DNA of 64,000 nucleotides from Dryocola sp051297175 (GCF_051297175.1 NZ_JBINNY010000001.1:2666001-2730000); one strand, 5' to 3'; numbered from the stretch's first letter, positions 34,451-43,787 are shown. Numbers and translations: made by a program. The notes: generated by a model from the letters alone, not told the origin.

Positions 34451-35989
34451 ATGTCAGTCAGGCGTTTTTCTATTCTCGTTTTCAGCATCCTGCTTTTCAT
34501 TTTTTTAGCCAGCACCGCCTCGAACATCTGGTCCTTAACCCGCAGCAACCAATCCCTTGATGACGTTAACCGCGAAATCCGCGTCGTGCTGTCGGTTATC
34601 GATCCGATTAACCACAGCCGCACCATGCGCGTGCGCGCCATGGAGGCGATGGAGGAGATGCAGCGCGGGCGTACCGAGCAGGCGCAGCTTGCGCTGGACG
34701 GCGCAAGAACGGTGTTGGGCAAAGCCAACGGCGCTTTCCAGGCCTATTTGCAAGCGCCGAAGCAGCGCGGCGAACAGCCGCTTGCGGACGCCTATCAGGC
34801 CGCGTTTCTTGCCTACCGTGAACAGGGTTTACAGCCGCTGCTGGATGCCGCAGCCGCAAACGATCGCCAGCGCGTTAGCGAGCTGGTCACCGCCACCGTT
34901 CCCGCGCTCGACAAGCAGTATGAAGTCGCGCTGGATAAGCTGCTGGCCTTCCGCGAGCAGTACGCGCAGCAGCTCAACAAAGGCGCTCAGGACAGCTTTA
35001 GCTCGAGCCTGGTGACGATTGCCCTCTTCGCCGTGCTGTTTGTCGCGATTCTGGCGGGAATTTATATCCTGCTGAAAACCCGCCTGCTCAACGAGCTGGA
35101 CAGCGCGCGGCGGCACTGTAGCGAAATCGCCGGCGGCCAGCTGCACACGCCAATCGTTGCCAAATCTAACGACGAGGTTGGCGAGATGATGCGCACGCTT
35201 GAGAAGATGCGTCAGTCCCTTGCGCATATCATCGGCCAGGTACGCGAGTCCAGCCAGACCGTTGCCTACGCCTCGGAAGAGATCGCGGCGGGCAACACTG
35301 ACCTCTCTTCTCGCACCGAAGAACAGGCCGCGTCGCTGGGGGAAACCGCCGCCAGCATGGAGCAGCTTACCGAAACGGTGAAGCAGACGTCAGAAAACTC
35401 CCGTCAGGCAAACAGCCTGGCGGACGGCATGCTGATCGCGGCCAACGACGGCAACGCTATCGTCGGGGAAGTGATTGATTCGATGCGTAATATCGAGTCC
35501 AGCTCCGGCAAAATCGACAGCATTATCAGCATCATCGAAGATATCGCCTTCCAGACCAATATTCTGGCGCTTAACGCGGCGGTGGAAGCGGCGCGCGCGG
35601 GGGAACAGGGTCGCGGGTTTGCGGTTGTCGCGAGCGAAGTGCGCAACCTTGCCCAGCGTTCGTCCGTGGCGGCAAAAGAGATCAAGGAGCTAATCGAACT
35701 GTCCGGCGAGCAGGTCAATATGGGCAGCGCGCTGGTGAACAAGGCCGGGGAAAGCATGATGCGCATTTCAAGCGCCATCAAGCAGGTGACGGATCTTATG
35801 GAGCATATCGCCGTGTCCACCAGCGAGCAAAGCCGTGGCATCGAGCAAATTAACCTTGCGGTGGTGCAGATGGACGTGGTGACGCAGCAGAACGCCGCGC
35901 TGGTCGAGCAGGCATCGGCGGCGGCGATGTCGCTGAAGGAGCAGTCGCAGACGTTAAACAAGACGGTGGCGGTGTTTAAACTAGCGTGA
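34451..35989 (+). CDS. Methyl-accepting chemotaxis protein (512 aa)
   Basis: Layout: transmembrane helix 1 (about 7-26), periplasmic four-helix sensing domain (27-190), helix 2 (191-212), HAMP, then a cytoplasmic signalling domain of the enterobacterial class, with the hairpin tip near ILALNAAVEAARAGEQGRG. It lacks the C-terminal NWETF-type receptor for CheR/CheB; the protein ends KTVAVFKLA, so methylation would depend on other receptors. Ligand unknown. A sigma-28-like -10 precedes it. Confidence 0.92.
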   Translation: MSVRRFSILVFSILLFIFLASTASNIWSLTRSNQSLDDVNREIRVVLSVIDPINHSRTMRVRAMEAMEEMQRGRTEQAQLALDGARTVLGKANGAFQAYLQAPKQRGEQPLADAYQAAFLAYREQGLQPLLDAAAANDRQRVSELVTATVPALDKQYEVALDKLLAFREQYAQQLNKGAQDSFSSSLVTIALFAVLFVAILAGIYILLKTRLLNELDSARRHCSEIAGGQLHTPIVAKSNDEVGEMMRTLEKMRQSLAHIIGQVRESSQTVAYASEEIAAGNTDLSSRTEEQAASLGETAASMEQLTETVKQTSENSRQANSLADGMLIAANDGNAIVGEVIDSMRNIESSSGKIDSIISIIEDIAFQTNILALNAAVEAARAGEQGRGFAVVASEVRNLAQRSSVAAKEIKELIELSGEQVNMGSALVNKAGESMMRISSAIKQVTDLMEHIAVSTSEQSRGIEQINLAVVQMDVVTQQNAALVEQASAAAMSLKEQSQTLNKTVAVFKLA

Positions 35990-36039
35990 TGTGAGGCGGG
36001 TGGCGGTTTGTATAGCGGCCCCGGGTGGATATTTGAAAT

Positions 36040-36110
36040 GTCGGATGGCGCTACGCTTATCCGACCTACGGTAAGATGAGGTAGGTCGGATAAGCGTAGC
36101 GCCATCCGAC
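36040..36110. repeat. Pair of inverted REPs (BIME-like)
   Basis: Two REPs of the TCGGAT-arm type in opposite orientation separated by GGTAAGATGAG, making a 71-bp dyad between the convergent chemoreceptor and ydcF genes. It can form a large cruciform or transcript hairpin and may end both transcripts. Confidence 0.9.
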
Positions 36111-36138
36111 AAGGTAAACGTCATCGTCCCCCAAAACG

Positions 36139-36939
36139 CTACCATCCCCGCTCGCCGATAAGGTGCGATAACGCCGTATCGTTTTGCAGCATTTGCCAGG
36201 CCTCCGTGACCTGCGGCGGAATATCAACGTGCACGATAAAGTCCCGCCCCTGCGGCCCGTAGCCCTGCAAATCATCCCGGATGCGCGGAATCTCGCCGAG
36301 GATCAGCGAGAGATAGCGCGCGACCGGCCACATGCCTTTTTCATCCGGCGTGAAGCGCGTTGTGCGCTCGTCGCTTTCTATCACCGGCGTGATGCCGGGC
36401 CAGCTCAGCCACTGCGGCCGGTGCGCTTCGCCCTGCCAGACGCGTTCAAAGGTGGCAAGCGTGCGGCGCTGCATGGTCGGGTCCTGCACGACGATGACGC
36501 TTGCGGGCGTTAAGCCGCGCTCCGCCATCGTGCGCCGGGTAAAGCTGGCGTTCTCGCCGCAGTTGGTGGAGCGCTCTTCGGTGATGACCTTGTCCGCCGG
36601 GATTTTCCAGAACTGCGTGGCGATATCCTTCAGGATGGCCGCTTCCGCCCGGCCGGTTGTCGGAAGGGTGTTGTAGCGCGGGTGTTCGGCAATCGCACCG
36701 TATAAAAACGTCGTTGAATGGCCGATGCCGCCGGTAATTAACAGCGGGAGTTCTCCCGTCGCGGCAAGTTCGCAGGCCGCGTCCACGGTTGGGATCACCG
36801 CGTTACCCGCCAGCACAATGAGTTCGGCTTCGTCTGCCCTGGGCCTGTCTGCAAAATCGTTACGGGCAAGCCACTGCCCCAGGGTGTTAATCGCGCCGAT
36901 GGTTGTTGCCCGTAAGGCCGGGAAAGTTGTCGTCAACAT
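36139..36939 (-). CDS. ydcF: YdcF, DUF218-domain protein
   Basis: 266 residues, the same length as E. coli YdcF. The DUF218 Rossmann-like core shows VLAGNAVIPTVDAA, LLITGGIGHSTTFLY, STNCGENASFT and VVQDPTMQRRTLATF. E. coli YdcF has been reported to bind S-adenosylmethionine; its physiological role is not established. No signal peptide, so cytoplasmic, unlike SanA/ElyC relatives. Single gene, 150 bp from the convergent chemoreceptor. Confidence 0.92.
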   Translation of the reverse strand: MLTTTFPALRATTIGAINTLGQWLARNDFADRPRADEAELIVLAGNAVIPTVDAACELAATGELPLLITGGIGHSTTFLYGAIAEHPRYNTLPTTGRAEAAILKDIATQFWKIPADKVITEERSTNCGENASFTRRTMAERGLTPASVIVVQDPTMQRRTLATFERVWQGEAHRPQWLSWPGITPVIESDERTTRFTPDEKGMWPVARYLSLILGEIPRIRDDLQGYGPQGRDFIVHVDIPPQVTEAWQMLQNDTALSHLIGERGW

Positions 36940-37038
36940 AACCCCTCCGTGTCAAAAAAACCAATGCGTATCATATATCAACCTCATGAAGGTCGATATC
37001 GGAGGGTGCCTAAAGTGGCGAGCGGGAATGGGGCGATG

Positions 37039-37064
37039 ACGTACCCGTCGGGCGACGGGTACGT
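37039..37064. other. Perfect 12-bp palindromic hairpin
   Basis: ACGTACCCGTCG and CGACGGGTACGT flank two G residues, 10 bp after the lipoprotein stop codon. There is no T tract on either side, so it is a stabilising or attenuating hairpin rather than a textbook terminator. Confidence 0.6.
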
Positions 37065-37073
37065 GAGTCTGAA

Positions 37074-37487
37074 TTAAGCGCTTGGCGCGGCTTCTGGCTT
37101 GCTGTCGTCGTCAGCGGGCACTTCTTTAAACATCGGCTTGCTGCGGGTCACGGCGTACTCCACGGCCTTGGCGCTGTCCGCCGTGGTGGTCAGCTCCACC
37201 GGCGCGACGCTGACTTTGCCGACCAGGGATCTGGCGTAGCCGCCAATCTTGTAGGTGCCCTTCGGCAGGCGCAGCGCTACGCTTTCGCCAACCTTCAGCG
37301 CGGCCGCATCTTTGCCGTCTACGGTAATGAAAACGGTGGTGCCATCATCGGTACGTGTCCATGCATGTTCAACGGTGACGAGCGTCTCACCGGTAGTAAA
37401 ATCGGCTGCCGGTTCGCCCGTGACGGGTTTAGCGCAGCCCAAAAGAGAAAAAGCCGCGAGTGCGGTAAGGGTAAAACGATAACTCAT
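37074..37487 (-). CDS. Small outer- or inner-membrane lipoprotein
   Basis: 137 residues. The signal peptide ends in the lipobox FSLLGC (Cys18), then an all-beta-looking domain (TTVFITVDGKDAAALKVGESVALRLPKGTYKIGG) of about 90 residues and a Pro/Asp/Ala-rich tail. I do not recognise the family. It is 21 bp downstream of the coiled-coil gene and probably cotranscribed with it. Confidence 0.75.
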   Translation of the reverse strand: MSYRFTLTALAAFSLLGCAKPVTGEPAADFTTGETLVTVEHAWTRTDDGTTVFITVDGKDAAALKVGESVALRLPKGTYKIGGYARSLVGKVSVAPVELTTTADSAKAVEYAVTRSKPMFKEVPADDDSKPEAAPSA

Positions 37488-37508
37488 TGATATTTCCTGC
37501 GGGGTTAG

Positions 37509-38678
37509 TTATTTCTCTGTAATCCAGCGCATGAAGCTTTTTGACCCTTTCGAACGGCTGAGTTCGGCTTCGGCAGCTTCAAGCCTGCGGCTCAATGTTT
37601 CACATAGCGAATAATTATGCTGGTTATCGATGCGCTCCTGCTCAAGCGCGGCACGAAGCACAGACACCTCGGCTTCCAGGTTATCAAATGCCAGCGCACG
37701 ATTTTGCGCGGTTTCGGCCATCTCGTCCACACTCTGTTGCAGACTGAGAGTTTTCTGGTGCAGCGCATCCGCACGCAGGCGGCTCGCCTGTGATTCACCG
37801 AGGCTGTCGTCGAGGCTGCTTTGCAGGTCTTTGTTCTTGCCGGTCAATTCGCCGATGTCGTTTTTCAGCACGTTGATATAGATCTGATGCGCCTGGAGCG
37901 CCTGTTCATAGGCGGTGCGCGCCGCGTCCCCTTCCGCGCCGGTGTCGTGAATCTGCTGCTTCAGGGCCGCAATCTGGTTTTGCAGCGCCTGCACCGTTTC
38001 GATGAGCGCGTTGCCGTTTTTGACCAGCTCGCCGCGCAGCTGCCGCTGGTTATCCATGTCCTGCTGCATGGTTTCATGCAGTTCGGCAAGCTCCGCGCCG
38101 TGCTGCTCTTTCTGGGCGGCCAGCGTCTGTTGCAGCGTGAGAATACGTTCAGCCAGCTCCTGCTGCGCCCGCCCGTCCGGCGTCTGTCTCACCTGCTCCG
38201 CCATTTTTCGCTGTAGCGTTTCACGCAGCAGGGCCAGCTCCTGATAATGGTGCTCGCGCTCGGTTTCGAGGTTTTTTTGCAGCCCGCCGATGCGCGCCGT
38301 GAGCCGTTGCAGCTCGGCCTGCGGAACGGTATTCAGGCGTGACGCGGCCAGCTCGCTTTGCACCTCCGCTAACCGCCGCAGGGTTTCAGGATTGTCCTGA
38401 TAAACGGTTTTCGTTTTGGCCTTGCCGGCGGCGGCTTTTAATTCAGCCCGCAGCTGCACCGCCTCCGCTTCCGCCGCCTTCAGGCGCGCCATCATGCCCA
38501 CGTCATGGCTGCCCAAACGGTTCAGGTTCACACCGCACAGCGCCTGTTCGATTTCAGACTGGATCTCCGCCCTGCTGCTGGATTTCATGCGGTTGCACGC
38601 GCTGGCTAAGAAGCTGGCTGCCTCGTTGGCATTGACTGTCCCAAAGGCCTTTTTAATCAGATTTTGGATCATGCTCAC
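37509..38678 (-). CDS. Long coiled-coil cytoplasmic protein
   Basis: 389 residues (GTG at 38678) or 387 (ATG at 38672). Residues 1-60 look globular (FLASACNRMKSSSRAEIQSEIEQALCGVNL); residues 65-370 are heptad-rich with repeated Leu/Ala/Gln/Glu, a long coiled coil. The tail ends SKGSKSFMRWITEK. No membrane segment or signal peptide. Function unknown; the downstream lipoprotein gene suggests an envelope-linked pair, which is inference only. Confidence 0.7.
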   Translation of the reverse strand: MSMIQNLIKKAFGTVNANEAASFLASACNRMKSSSRAEIQSEIEQALCGVNLNRLGSHDVGMMARLKAAEAEAVQLRAELKAAAGKAKTKTVYQDNPETLRRLAEVQSELAASRLNTVPQAELQRLTARIGGLQKNLETEREHHYQELALLRETLQRKMAEQVRQTPDGRAQQELAERILTLQQTLAAQKEQHGAELAELHETMQQDMDNQRQLRGELVKNGNALIETVQALQNQIAALKQQIHDTGAEGDAARTAYEQALQAHQIYINVLKNDIGELTGKNKDLQSSLDDSLGESQASRLRADALHQKTLSLQQSVDEMAETAQNRALAFDNLEAEVSVLRAALEQERIDNQHNYSLCETLSRRLEAAEAELSRSKGSKSFMRWITEK

Positions 38679-38798
38679 AGCGGTGTGTTCCCGTGGTTGG
38701 ATGGACTGCCTCAGTATCTCATCGGCAAAAGCGACGATTTCTTTATTTATACAACCCGTTGGGTAATTTAGCAGCGTGAGCGCGGGGATTTTGTGCGA

Positions 38799-38826
38799 TG
38801 GGCGGGTAAGCGCACGCGCCTCCCGC
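38799..38826. repeat. Diverged REP element
   Basis: GGGCGGGTAAGCGCACGCGC followed by CTCCCGCC; same layout as other REPs here but with GGCGGG arms, between the coiled-coil promoter and the chemoreceptor gene end. Confidence 0.6.
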
Positions 38827-38834
38827 CATAAAGT

Positions 38835-40523
38835 TTAGAACGTCGCCCAGTTGTCATCGCTCCGTAAAGCGGCGGCGGGCCTGGCTTTTGCGGCCTTCGC
38901 CACGATTTTCTGCGCGCTCGCCTGCGCGTTGACGCGGAAGATCCCCACCGCGGCCGTCAGGCGTGCGGCCTGTTCTTCAAGGGATACCGCCGCCGCCGAT
39001 GCCTCTTCCACCAGCGAGGCGTTTTGCTGGGTCACGTTGTCCATCTCGTTGATGGCCTGGCCGACCTGCTGGATACCGCGGCTTTGCTCGTCGGAGGCGG
39101 CGGCGATTTCCAGCATGATGTCGGTTACGCGGCGAACCGCGTCCACCAGCCCGTTCATGGTGTCCCCGGCGTGTACGACCTGCTGCGAGCCGGAATCAAT
39201 CAGCGACACGGACGCGCTAATCAGCCCCTCGATCTCTTTTGCCGCCTGGGCACTGCGGCTTGCCAGCGTGCGCACTTCGCTTGCGACCACCGCAAATCCG
39301 CGCCCCTGTTCCCCGGCACGCGCCGCTTCCACCGCGGCGTTAAGCGCCAGAATATTGGTCTGGAAGGCGATGCTGTTAATCACCGCCGTTATTTCAGAAA
39401 TCTTTTTCGAGCTGGTAGAGATGTTGTTCATGGTGGTCACTACGCCTGCGACAATACGCCCGCCGTCGCTGGCCTTCTTCGACGCGTCTTCCGCCAGCCT
39501 GCTGGCGTGGTGGGCGTTGTCGGCGTTCTGCTTCACCGTGGCGGTCAGCTGTTCCATGCTCGCCGCCGTTTCCTCGAGCGCGGCGGCCTGCTCTTCGGTA
39601 CGGGACGAGAGGTCGGTATTGCCCGCTGATATCTCGCTCGTTCCCTGGTAAATCGCTTCGGCCCCTTCACGCACGCTGCCGACGGTAGCGGCAAGCTGCG
39701 CCTGCATTTTCTGAAGGTGCTCGCTGAGCCTGCCGATTTCGCTTCTGCCGCAGGCCTGTTCCGGCAGGGTCAAATCCCCGCTGGCGATGGATTCGATGCG
39801 CGTCGCGGCCTGCTGGAGCGGCCCGATAACCACCCGGCGCAGCAGCACGAAGGTGAAAAGCGTCATGAACAGCGCCACGGCAAACGCGCCGCCCATCACC
39901 ATTACGCTCAGGCGCGTGCGCGCTTTGGCTTCCTGGCCCAGCGCGGTGGCCCTTTCGGTGCGAATCGCGATGGCCTTTAGCAGCACCGCGTTGTAGTCCG
40001 CATCCAGCTTACGGGCCTCCTCGTTTTCATGGTTGATGATCGCCTCGAACATGCCGTTTTTGGCGTATTTCATCATCGGCAGCATGCCGGTTTTGATGTA
40101 GGCGTCGAACCGCGTGCGCAGCTCGGCGTCCAGCGCTTCGTCTGCCGGGGTTTTTACCCGCCGTTCCATGTAGGCGTTAAACCCTTCCTGCGCCTGCTTT
40201 ATGCGTTTATCCGCCTCGGCGATGTTCAGCTTCATGTCGTCCATGTCCGCCACGCGTCCGGCGGCCCCGGCGTGAATAATATTCAGCCGTGCGGTGCGCA
40301 GGTGGTTTGAGCTGTTTGAGATCCCCATGCGAACCTGAATCTCTTCCGTGACGTCCTGCAGGGCCTTATCGCTCTGGATCAGGAAATAGCTCGCCAGCGC
40401 AATGCACAGCGCAAACAGCACCAGAATGCCGCCGAGAATGGCGCTAAACAGCGGGACCAGCCGGATGTGATGCCAGAAGGAAATTACGCCATGTTGGGAG
40501 CGTTTTTTTGTAGCCATGTCCAT
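38835..40523 (-). CDS. Methyl-accepting chemotaxis protein with NWATF tail (562 aa)
   Basis: A full chemoreceptor: helix 1 (about 27-50), periplasmic four-helix sensor (51-205), helix 2 (206-228), HAMP, and a methylation/signalling domain containing NILALNAAVEAARAGEQGRG. The C terminus is DDNWATF, a variant of the NWETF pentapeptide that tethers CheR and CheB, so it is probably a major, high-abundance type receptor. Ligand not predictable. A sigma-28-like element lies upstream at 40581-40588. Confidence 0.93.
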   Translation of the reverse strand: MDMATKKRSQHGVISFWHHIRLVPLFSAILGGILVLFALCIALASYFLIQSDKALQDVTEEIQVRMGISNSSNHLRTARLNIIHAGAAGRVADMDDMKLNIAEADKRIKQAQEGFNAYMERRVKTPADEALDAELRTRFDAYIKTGMLPMMKYAKNGMFEAIINHENEEARKLDADYNAVLLKAIAIRTERATALGQEAKARTRLSVMVMGGAFAVALFMTLFTFVLLRRVVIGPLQQAATRIESIASGDLTLPEQACGRSEIGRLSEHLQKMQAQLAATVGSVREGAEAIYQGTSEISAGNTDLSSRTEEQAAALEETAASMEQLTATVKQNADNAHHASRLAEDASKKASDGGRIVAGVVTTMNNISTSSKKISEITAVINSIAFQTNILALNAAVEAARAGEQGRGFAVVASEVRTLASRSAQAAKEIEGLISASVSLIDSGSQQVVHAGDTMNGLVDAVRRVTDIMLEIAAASDEQSRGIQQVGQAINEMDNVTQQNASLVEEASAAAVSLEEQAARLTAAVGIFRVNAQASAQKIVAKAAKARPAAALRSDDNWATF

Positions 40524-40580
40524 GGGTTCTCTTTTGAGGAAGATGTTGTAGAAACTACATCGGCCCCGGAACCTAAAGCA

Positions 40581-40588
40581 TTATCGGC
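40581..40588 (-). promoter_or_regulatory. Sigma-28-like -10 element before chemoreceptor gene 2
   Basis: GCCGATAA on the minus strand, 58 bp upstream of the chemoreceptor start at 40523. The -35 match is poor, so this rests on the -10 octamer and on its position. Confidence 0.45.
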
Positions 40589-40699
40589 GCGGCGTGAAAC
40601 TGTGGGCTAAGTAGCAAATAAGCCTCGGAAAGTTAAGCAGATCACAAAACCAAAACGGCGGTCCGATTTTGTAACCTGCTCATCAGGATGCGGAAAAAA

Positions 40700-42352
40700 C
40701 TAGCGGTGAATGTGCTTGATATCAACGGGTTTGCCGAACAGGAAGCCCTGGATTTCCGTGCAGCCTTCCTCTTCGAGAATGCGCAGCTGCTCGCAGGTTT
40801 CCACCCCTTCGGCGATCAGCGGCGTGTTGATCGAGTTGCCCAGCGAGATAATCGCGCGCACGAACGAACGCACCTGGAAGTTGTTTTCGACGTTGGTCAG
40901 GAAGCTGCGGTCGAGCTTGATGACGTCGAACTGGAACTCGCGCAGCGTGCTGAGCGATGAGTAACCGGTGCCGAAATCGTCCAGCGCGATGCTGATCCCC
41001 ATCTTCTGGAACTGGTGCAGAATGCTGAATGCCAGCTTTTTATTGACGATAAAAGCCGTTTCGGTGACTTCAAACTCCAGCAGCGTCAGCGGGTAGGCCG
41101 TGCGCATCAGGATCTCGCGCACCTTGTCGATAAAGTTACGGTTGCGCAGCTGCACCGGGGAAATGTTTATCGAGATCTTTTTATTGACGTTATTCGCCAT
41201 CGACTCGAGGCAGACGTTTTCAATAACCCAGTAGCCCAGTGGCACAATCGCCCCGCTTTCTTCCGCAATCGGGATAAACTCGTCGGGCGGCACCAGCCCC
41301 AGCACCGGGTGCTTCCAGCGCAGCAGCGCCTCGTAGCCGGTGATGGATTTGTCCTTCATCGAGCGCTTTTCCTGATAGTAGATAAAGAACTGCCCTTCTT
41401 TTATCCCCTTGCGAATATCCGCCGCCATGGTGTTGCGCTGGCGCGTCTTGTCGTCCATCTCTTTTTCATACCAACAGATTTTATTGTCGAGATTGGCCTT
41501 CGCCCGGTACATCGCCAGATCGGAATTGCTGATTAAGCTATTGATATCCGTGGCATCATCCGGATAAATGGCCACGCCGAGGCTCGCTGAGACGTTGATT
41601 TCGGTGTGCGAAAACGTGTGTTTGCCGCTAAAGCAGCCGTGGAGCCGTTCCGTGAAGGCGACCAGCTCCCGCTCGTCGTTATAGGGCTTGGCGGCGACAA
41701 ACTCATCGCCGCCAAAGCGGGCGACGATTTCATCCCTGGCAAGGATTTTTAGCGCCGACGCGGACACGCGCTGCAACAGCTGATCGCCGACAACGTGCCC
41801 TTCTATATCGTTGATATCCTTGAATTTATCCAGGTCGATGGTGCAGATGGCGATGCGCGTGTAGTCGCTTTCGGTAAACAGCTTTTCGACGAAGGTAAAG
41901 AACTCCACGCGGTTAGGCAGCCCGGTGAGCGCGTCGAAGCGGGCAAGGTAAGAGATTTTGTCGATCACCTCTTTTTGCTCGCTGATATCGCGGGTAATTT
42001 TGGCAAAGCCCTGCAGGTTATGTTCGTCGTCGTAGATGGCGTCGATAACCACGTGCGCCCAGAAACGGGTGCCGTCTTTGCGATAGCGCCAGCCCTCGCC
42101 CTCGAACTTGCCGTTTTTCAGCGCCGCCGCCAGGTTCTTTTGCGGCAGCCCCGAGAGCCGGTCGGCGTCGCTATAGAACAGCCCAAAAGAGCGCCCCACG
42201 ACCTCTTCCTGCTCGTAGCCTTTGGCCTTGCGTGCGCCCTTGTTCCAGCTGGCAATGGTGCCATCGGCGTTCAACATATAGATGGCATAATCGTTAACAC
42301 TTTCCACAAAGTGACGATAGGCGATATCTGTCAGGCTTTCGTTGCTCATCAT
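40700..42352 (-). CDS. PAS-GGDEF-EAL cyclic-di-GMP enzyme
   Basis: 550 residues: PAS domain (about 10-130; YAIYMLNADGTIASWNKGARK, with PAC segment), GGDEF domain (about 140-290) with an intact RFGGDEF signature, and EAL domain (about 305-550) with EALLRW, NISP, DDFGTGYSS, KLDRSF and AEGVET, the residues expected for metal binding and catalysis. Both synthesis and hydrolysis of c-di-GMP are therefore possible; many such proteins act mainly as phosphodiesterases. No membrane segment. ATGATG permits two starts. Located next to a chemoreceptor gene, suggesting motility control. Confidence 0.92.
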   Translation of the reverse strand: MMSNESLTDIAYRHFVESVNDYAIYMLNADGTIASWNKGARKAKGYEQEEVVGRSFGLFYSDADRLSGLPQKNLAAALKNGKFEGEGWRYRKDGTRFWAHVVIDAIYDDEHNLQGFAKITRDISEQKEVIDKISYLARFDALTGLPNRVEFFTFVEKLFTESDYTRIAICTIDLDKFKDINDIEGHVVGDQLLQRVSASALKILARDEIVARFGGDEFVAAKPYNDERELVAFTERLHGCFSGKHTFSHTEINVSASLGVAIYPDDATDINSLISNSDLAMYRAKANLDNKICWYEKEMDDKTRQRNTMAADIRKGIKEGQFFIYYQEKRSMKDKSITGYEALLRWKHPVLGLVPPDEFIPIAEESGAIVPLGYWVIENVCLESMANNVNKKISINISPVQLRNRNFIDKVREILMRTAYPLTLLEFEVTETAFIVNKKLAFSILHQFQKMGISIALDDFGTGYSSLSTLREFQFDVIKLDRSFLTNVENNFQVRSFVRAIISLGNSINTPLIAEGVETCEQLRILEEEGCTEIQGFLFGKPVDIKHIHR

Positions 42353-42503
42353 AACCCTATGTTTATTGTGCTTATTATACAGATATATCCGTAATTTAGC
42401 GTATTTTGCTTGCTTTGCGCCACGCTTATTCGGTCATCGGATGACTCATTGTCACCTTTGCGCGTTACAATCTGTTTCACAAAACCATAACAGATGAAAA
42501 CCA

Positions 42504-42719
42504 GTGGCAAAACATCGGGTCACCCGACCAGACGAAGTGGAAATGAAACGCCGGGCGTGGCGACAGGCCCGACGTGCGATCGTTTGTGCCCGCCCCGACG
42601 CGCCCGTGCAGGCGCCGCCCTCAACGCTCTATGAAGAGCTGGCCATTGGTTACCACATCCGCCAGCTTGCGAAGCTCGAACAATGGTTCATCGCCCAGGG
42701 TCTGCCGGTTCCGGAATAA
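42504..42719 (+). CDS. Small basic hypothetical protein
   Basis: 71 residues from a GTG start: basic N-terminal half (MKRRAWRQARRAIVCARP) and a C-terminal helical part (TLYEELAIGYHIRQLAKLEQWFIAQGL). I do not recognise it. The composition looks protein-like and it fills an otherwise empty interval, but the ribosome site is weak. Confidence 0.5.
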   Translation: MAKHRVTRPDEVEMKRRAWRQARRAIVCARPDAPVQAPPSTLYEELAIGYHIRQLAKLEQWFIAQGLPVPE

Positions 42720-42916
42720 ACGCCGCGCCGTAAAAAACGCGTTTTAATAATAGAAACCATAGCTCATTAATTTCACTTAAGGCATATCTGACGCGCTCGC
42801 CGGTATTATTGACAGCGACAGGCGGATCACGTACACCATTCCCCACAAAAAAAAGGCGGCCAGGCAAACAGAACGGTCGCTTAATGATGAGGTGTTTTTC
42901 TTTAAGGATAGAGTTG

Positions 42917-43408
42917 ATGAAATGTATTACCTGTGACAACGACGCGCTGTCGGATTCTGATAGCTGCGCCGCCTGCGAACGTAAAGAGCTAAGCAAGATC
43001 GGCGGCCTGCTGTGGATACCGGCCTTTGGGCTGGTGGCGGGCATGATCATGTACATCGTGTCGGTGACCAATATCTTCAGCGTGCTCGGCACCGTGCGCG
43101 CCAACGTGCCGCAGCTTATGCCGCTGTTCTACTTTGAGCTGGCCGGACAGATCGTTCTTGCGCTGCTGGGGCTTTATACCACGGTGCTGTTTTTCACCCG
43201 CCGCCGCCGAACGATTATTGCCTATATTGCCCTGCTTTTATTAATCGTCGTTTATCGCGTGGCCGATACCTATATTGCCATCGAGCATTTTGGCGTCGGC
43301 GCGAACATTACCAACTACGGGCAAATTATGCCGTCAATTATCGGCGCGCTGATTTGGGTTCCCTATTTCATTAAGTCAGTACGCGTAAAACGCACCTTCG
43401 TGAAGTAA
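42917..43408 (+). CDS. Zinc-ribbon plus DUF2569-type membrane protein
   Basis: 163 residues. The N-terminal 24 residues form a small CxxC...CxxC ribbon (Cys3, Cys6, Cys17, Cys20), followed by four hydrophobic helices of the DUF2569 type (GGLLWIPAFGLVAGMIM; FELAGQIVLALLGLY; IIAYIALLLLIVVYRVADTYIA; SIIGALIWVPYFIKSVRVKRTF). E. coli YdgK is a distant relative lacking an obvious ribbon as far as I recall. The ATG at 42917 follows AAGGATAGAG; longer in-frame starts have no family match. Confidence 0.75.
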   Translation: MKCITCDNDALSDSDSCAACERKELSKIGGLLWIPAFGLVAGMIMYIVSVTNIFSVLGTVRANVPQLMPLFYFELAGQIVLALLGLYTTVLFFTRRRRTIIAYIALLLLIVVYRVADTYIAIEHFGVGANITNYGQIMPSIIGALIWVPYFIKSVRVKRTFVK

Positions 43409-43696
43409 TTTTCCGCACGGCGGGTTTGTTTGCGCATCTCCGCCGTGCTCAGTTGTGGGCTTCCAGCGAGTATTTTACCGATTTCTGAGTGACGGTCGTT
43501 TGAGAAAAATTATTAACTGTCGCAGGAAAACGCATAATTCAACTATTAACAAACATTTTGAAACCAGAATATATTCACTGTTATTTACATTTTTGCAGTA
43601 AATACTCCCCCCTTCATAAGGCACAACAATAAATTAACACGTCAATCTTTAAAAAAACCATTTAATTTCAACCCGTTAATTCAGGGCGGTCAATAA
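43409..43696. other. AT-rich intergenic region upstream of the peptide cassette
   Basis: No gene is seen. It begins with an inverted repeat GCACGGCGG/CCGCCGTGC (43415-43448) that may end the upstream transcript, then becomes markedly AT-rich, the usual sign of a promoter region of acquired DNA. Confidence 0.6.
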
Positions 43697-43725
43697 TTGA
43701 CGGAATTCGTAAATTTCGTTAACTT
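43697..43725 (+). promoter_or_regulatory. Candidate sigma-70 promoter of the peptide cassette
   Basis: TTGACG (43697-43702), 17-bp spacer, TAACTT (43720-43725). It would start transcription near 43732, giving a leader of about 55 nt before the 21-codon peptide gene. Confidence 0.45.
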
Positions 43726-43787
43726 TTTTACACCCGGAGAACAGTCCAGGTGAAAAAACACAACCCTTATTATACAAGGATATAAAC

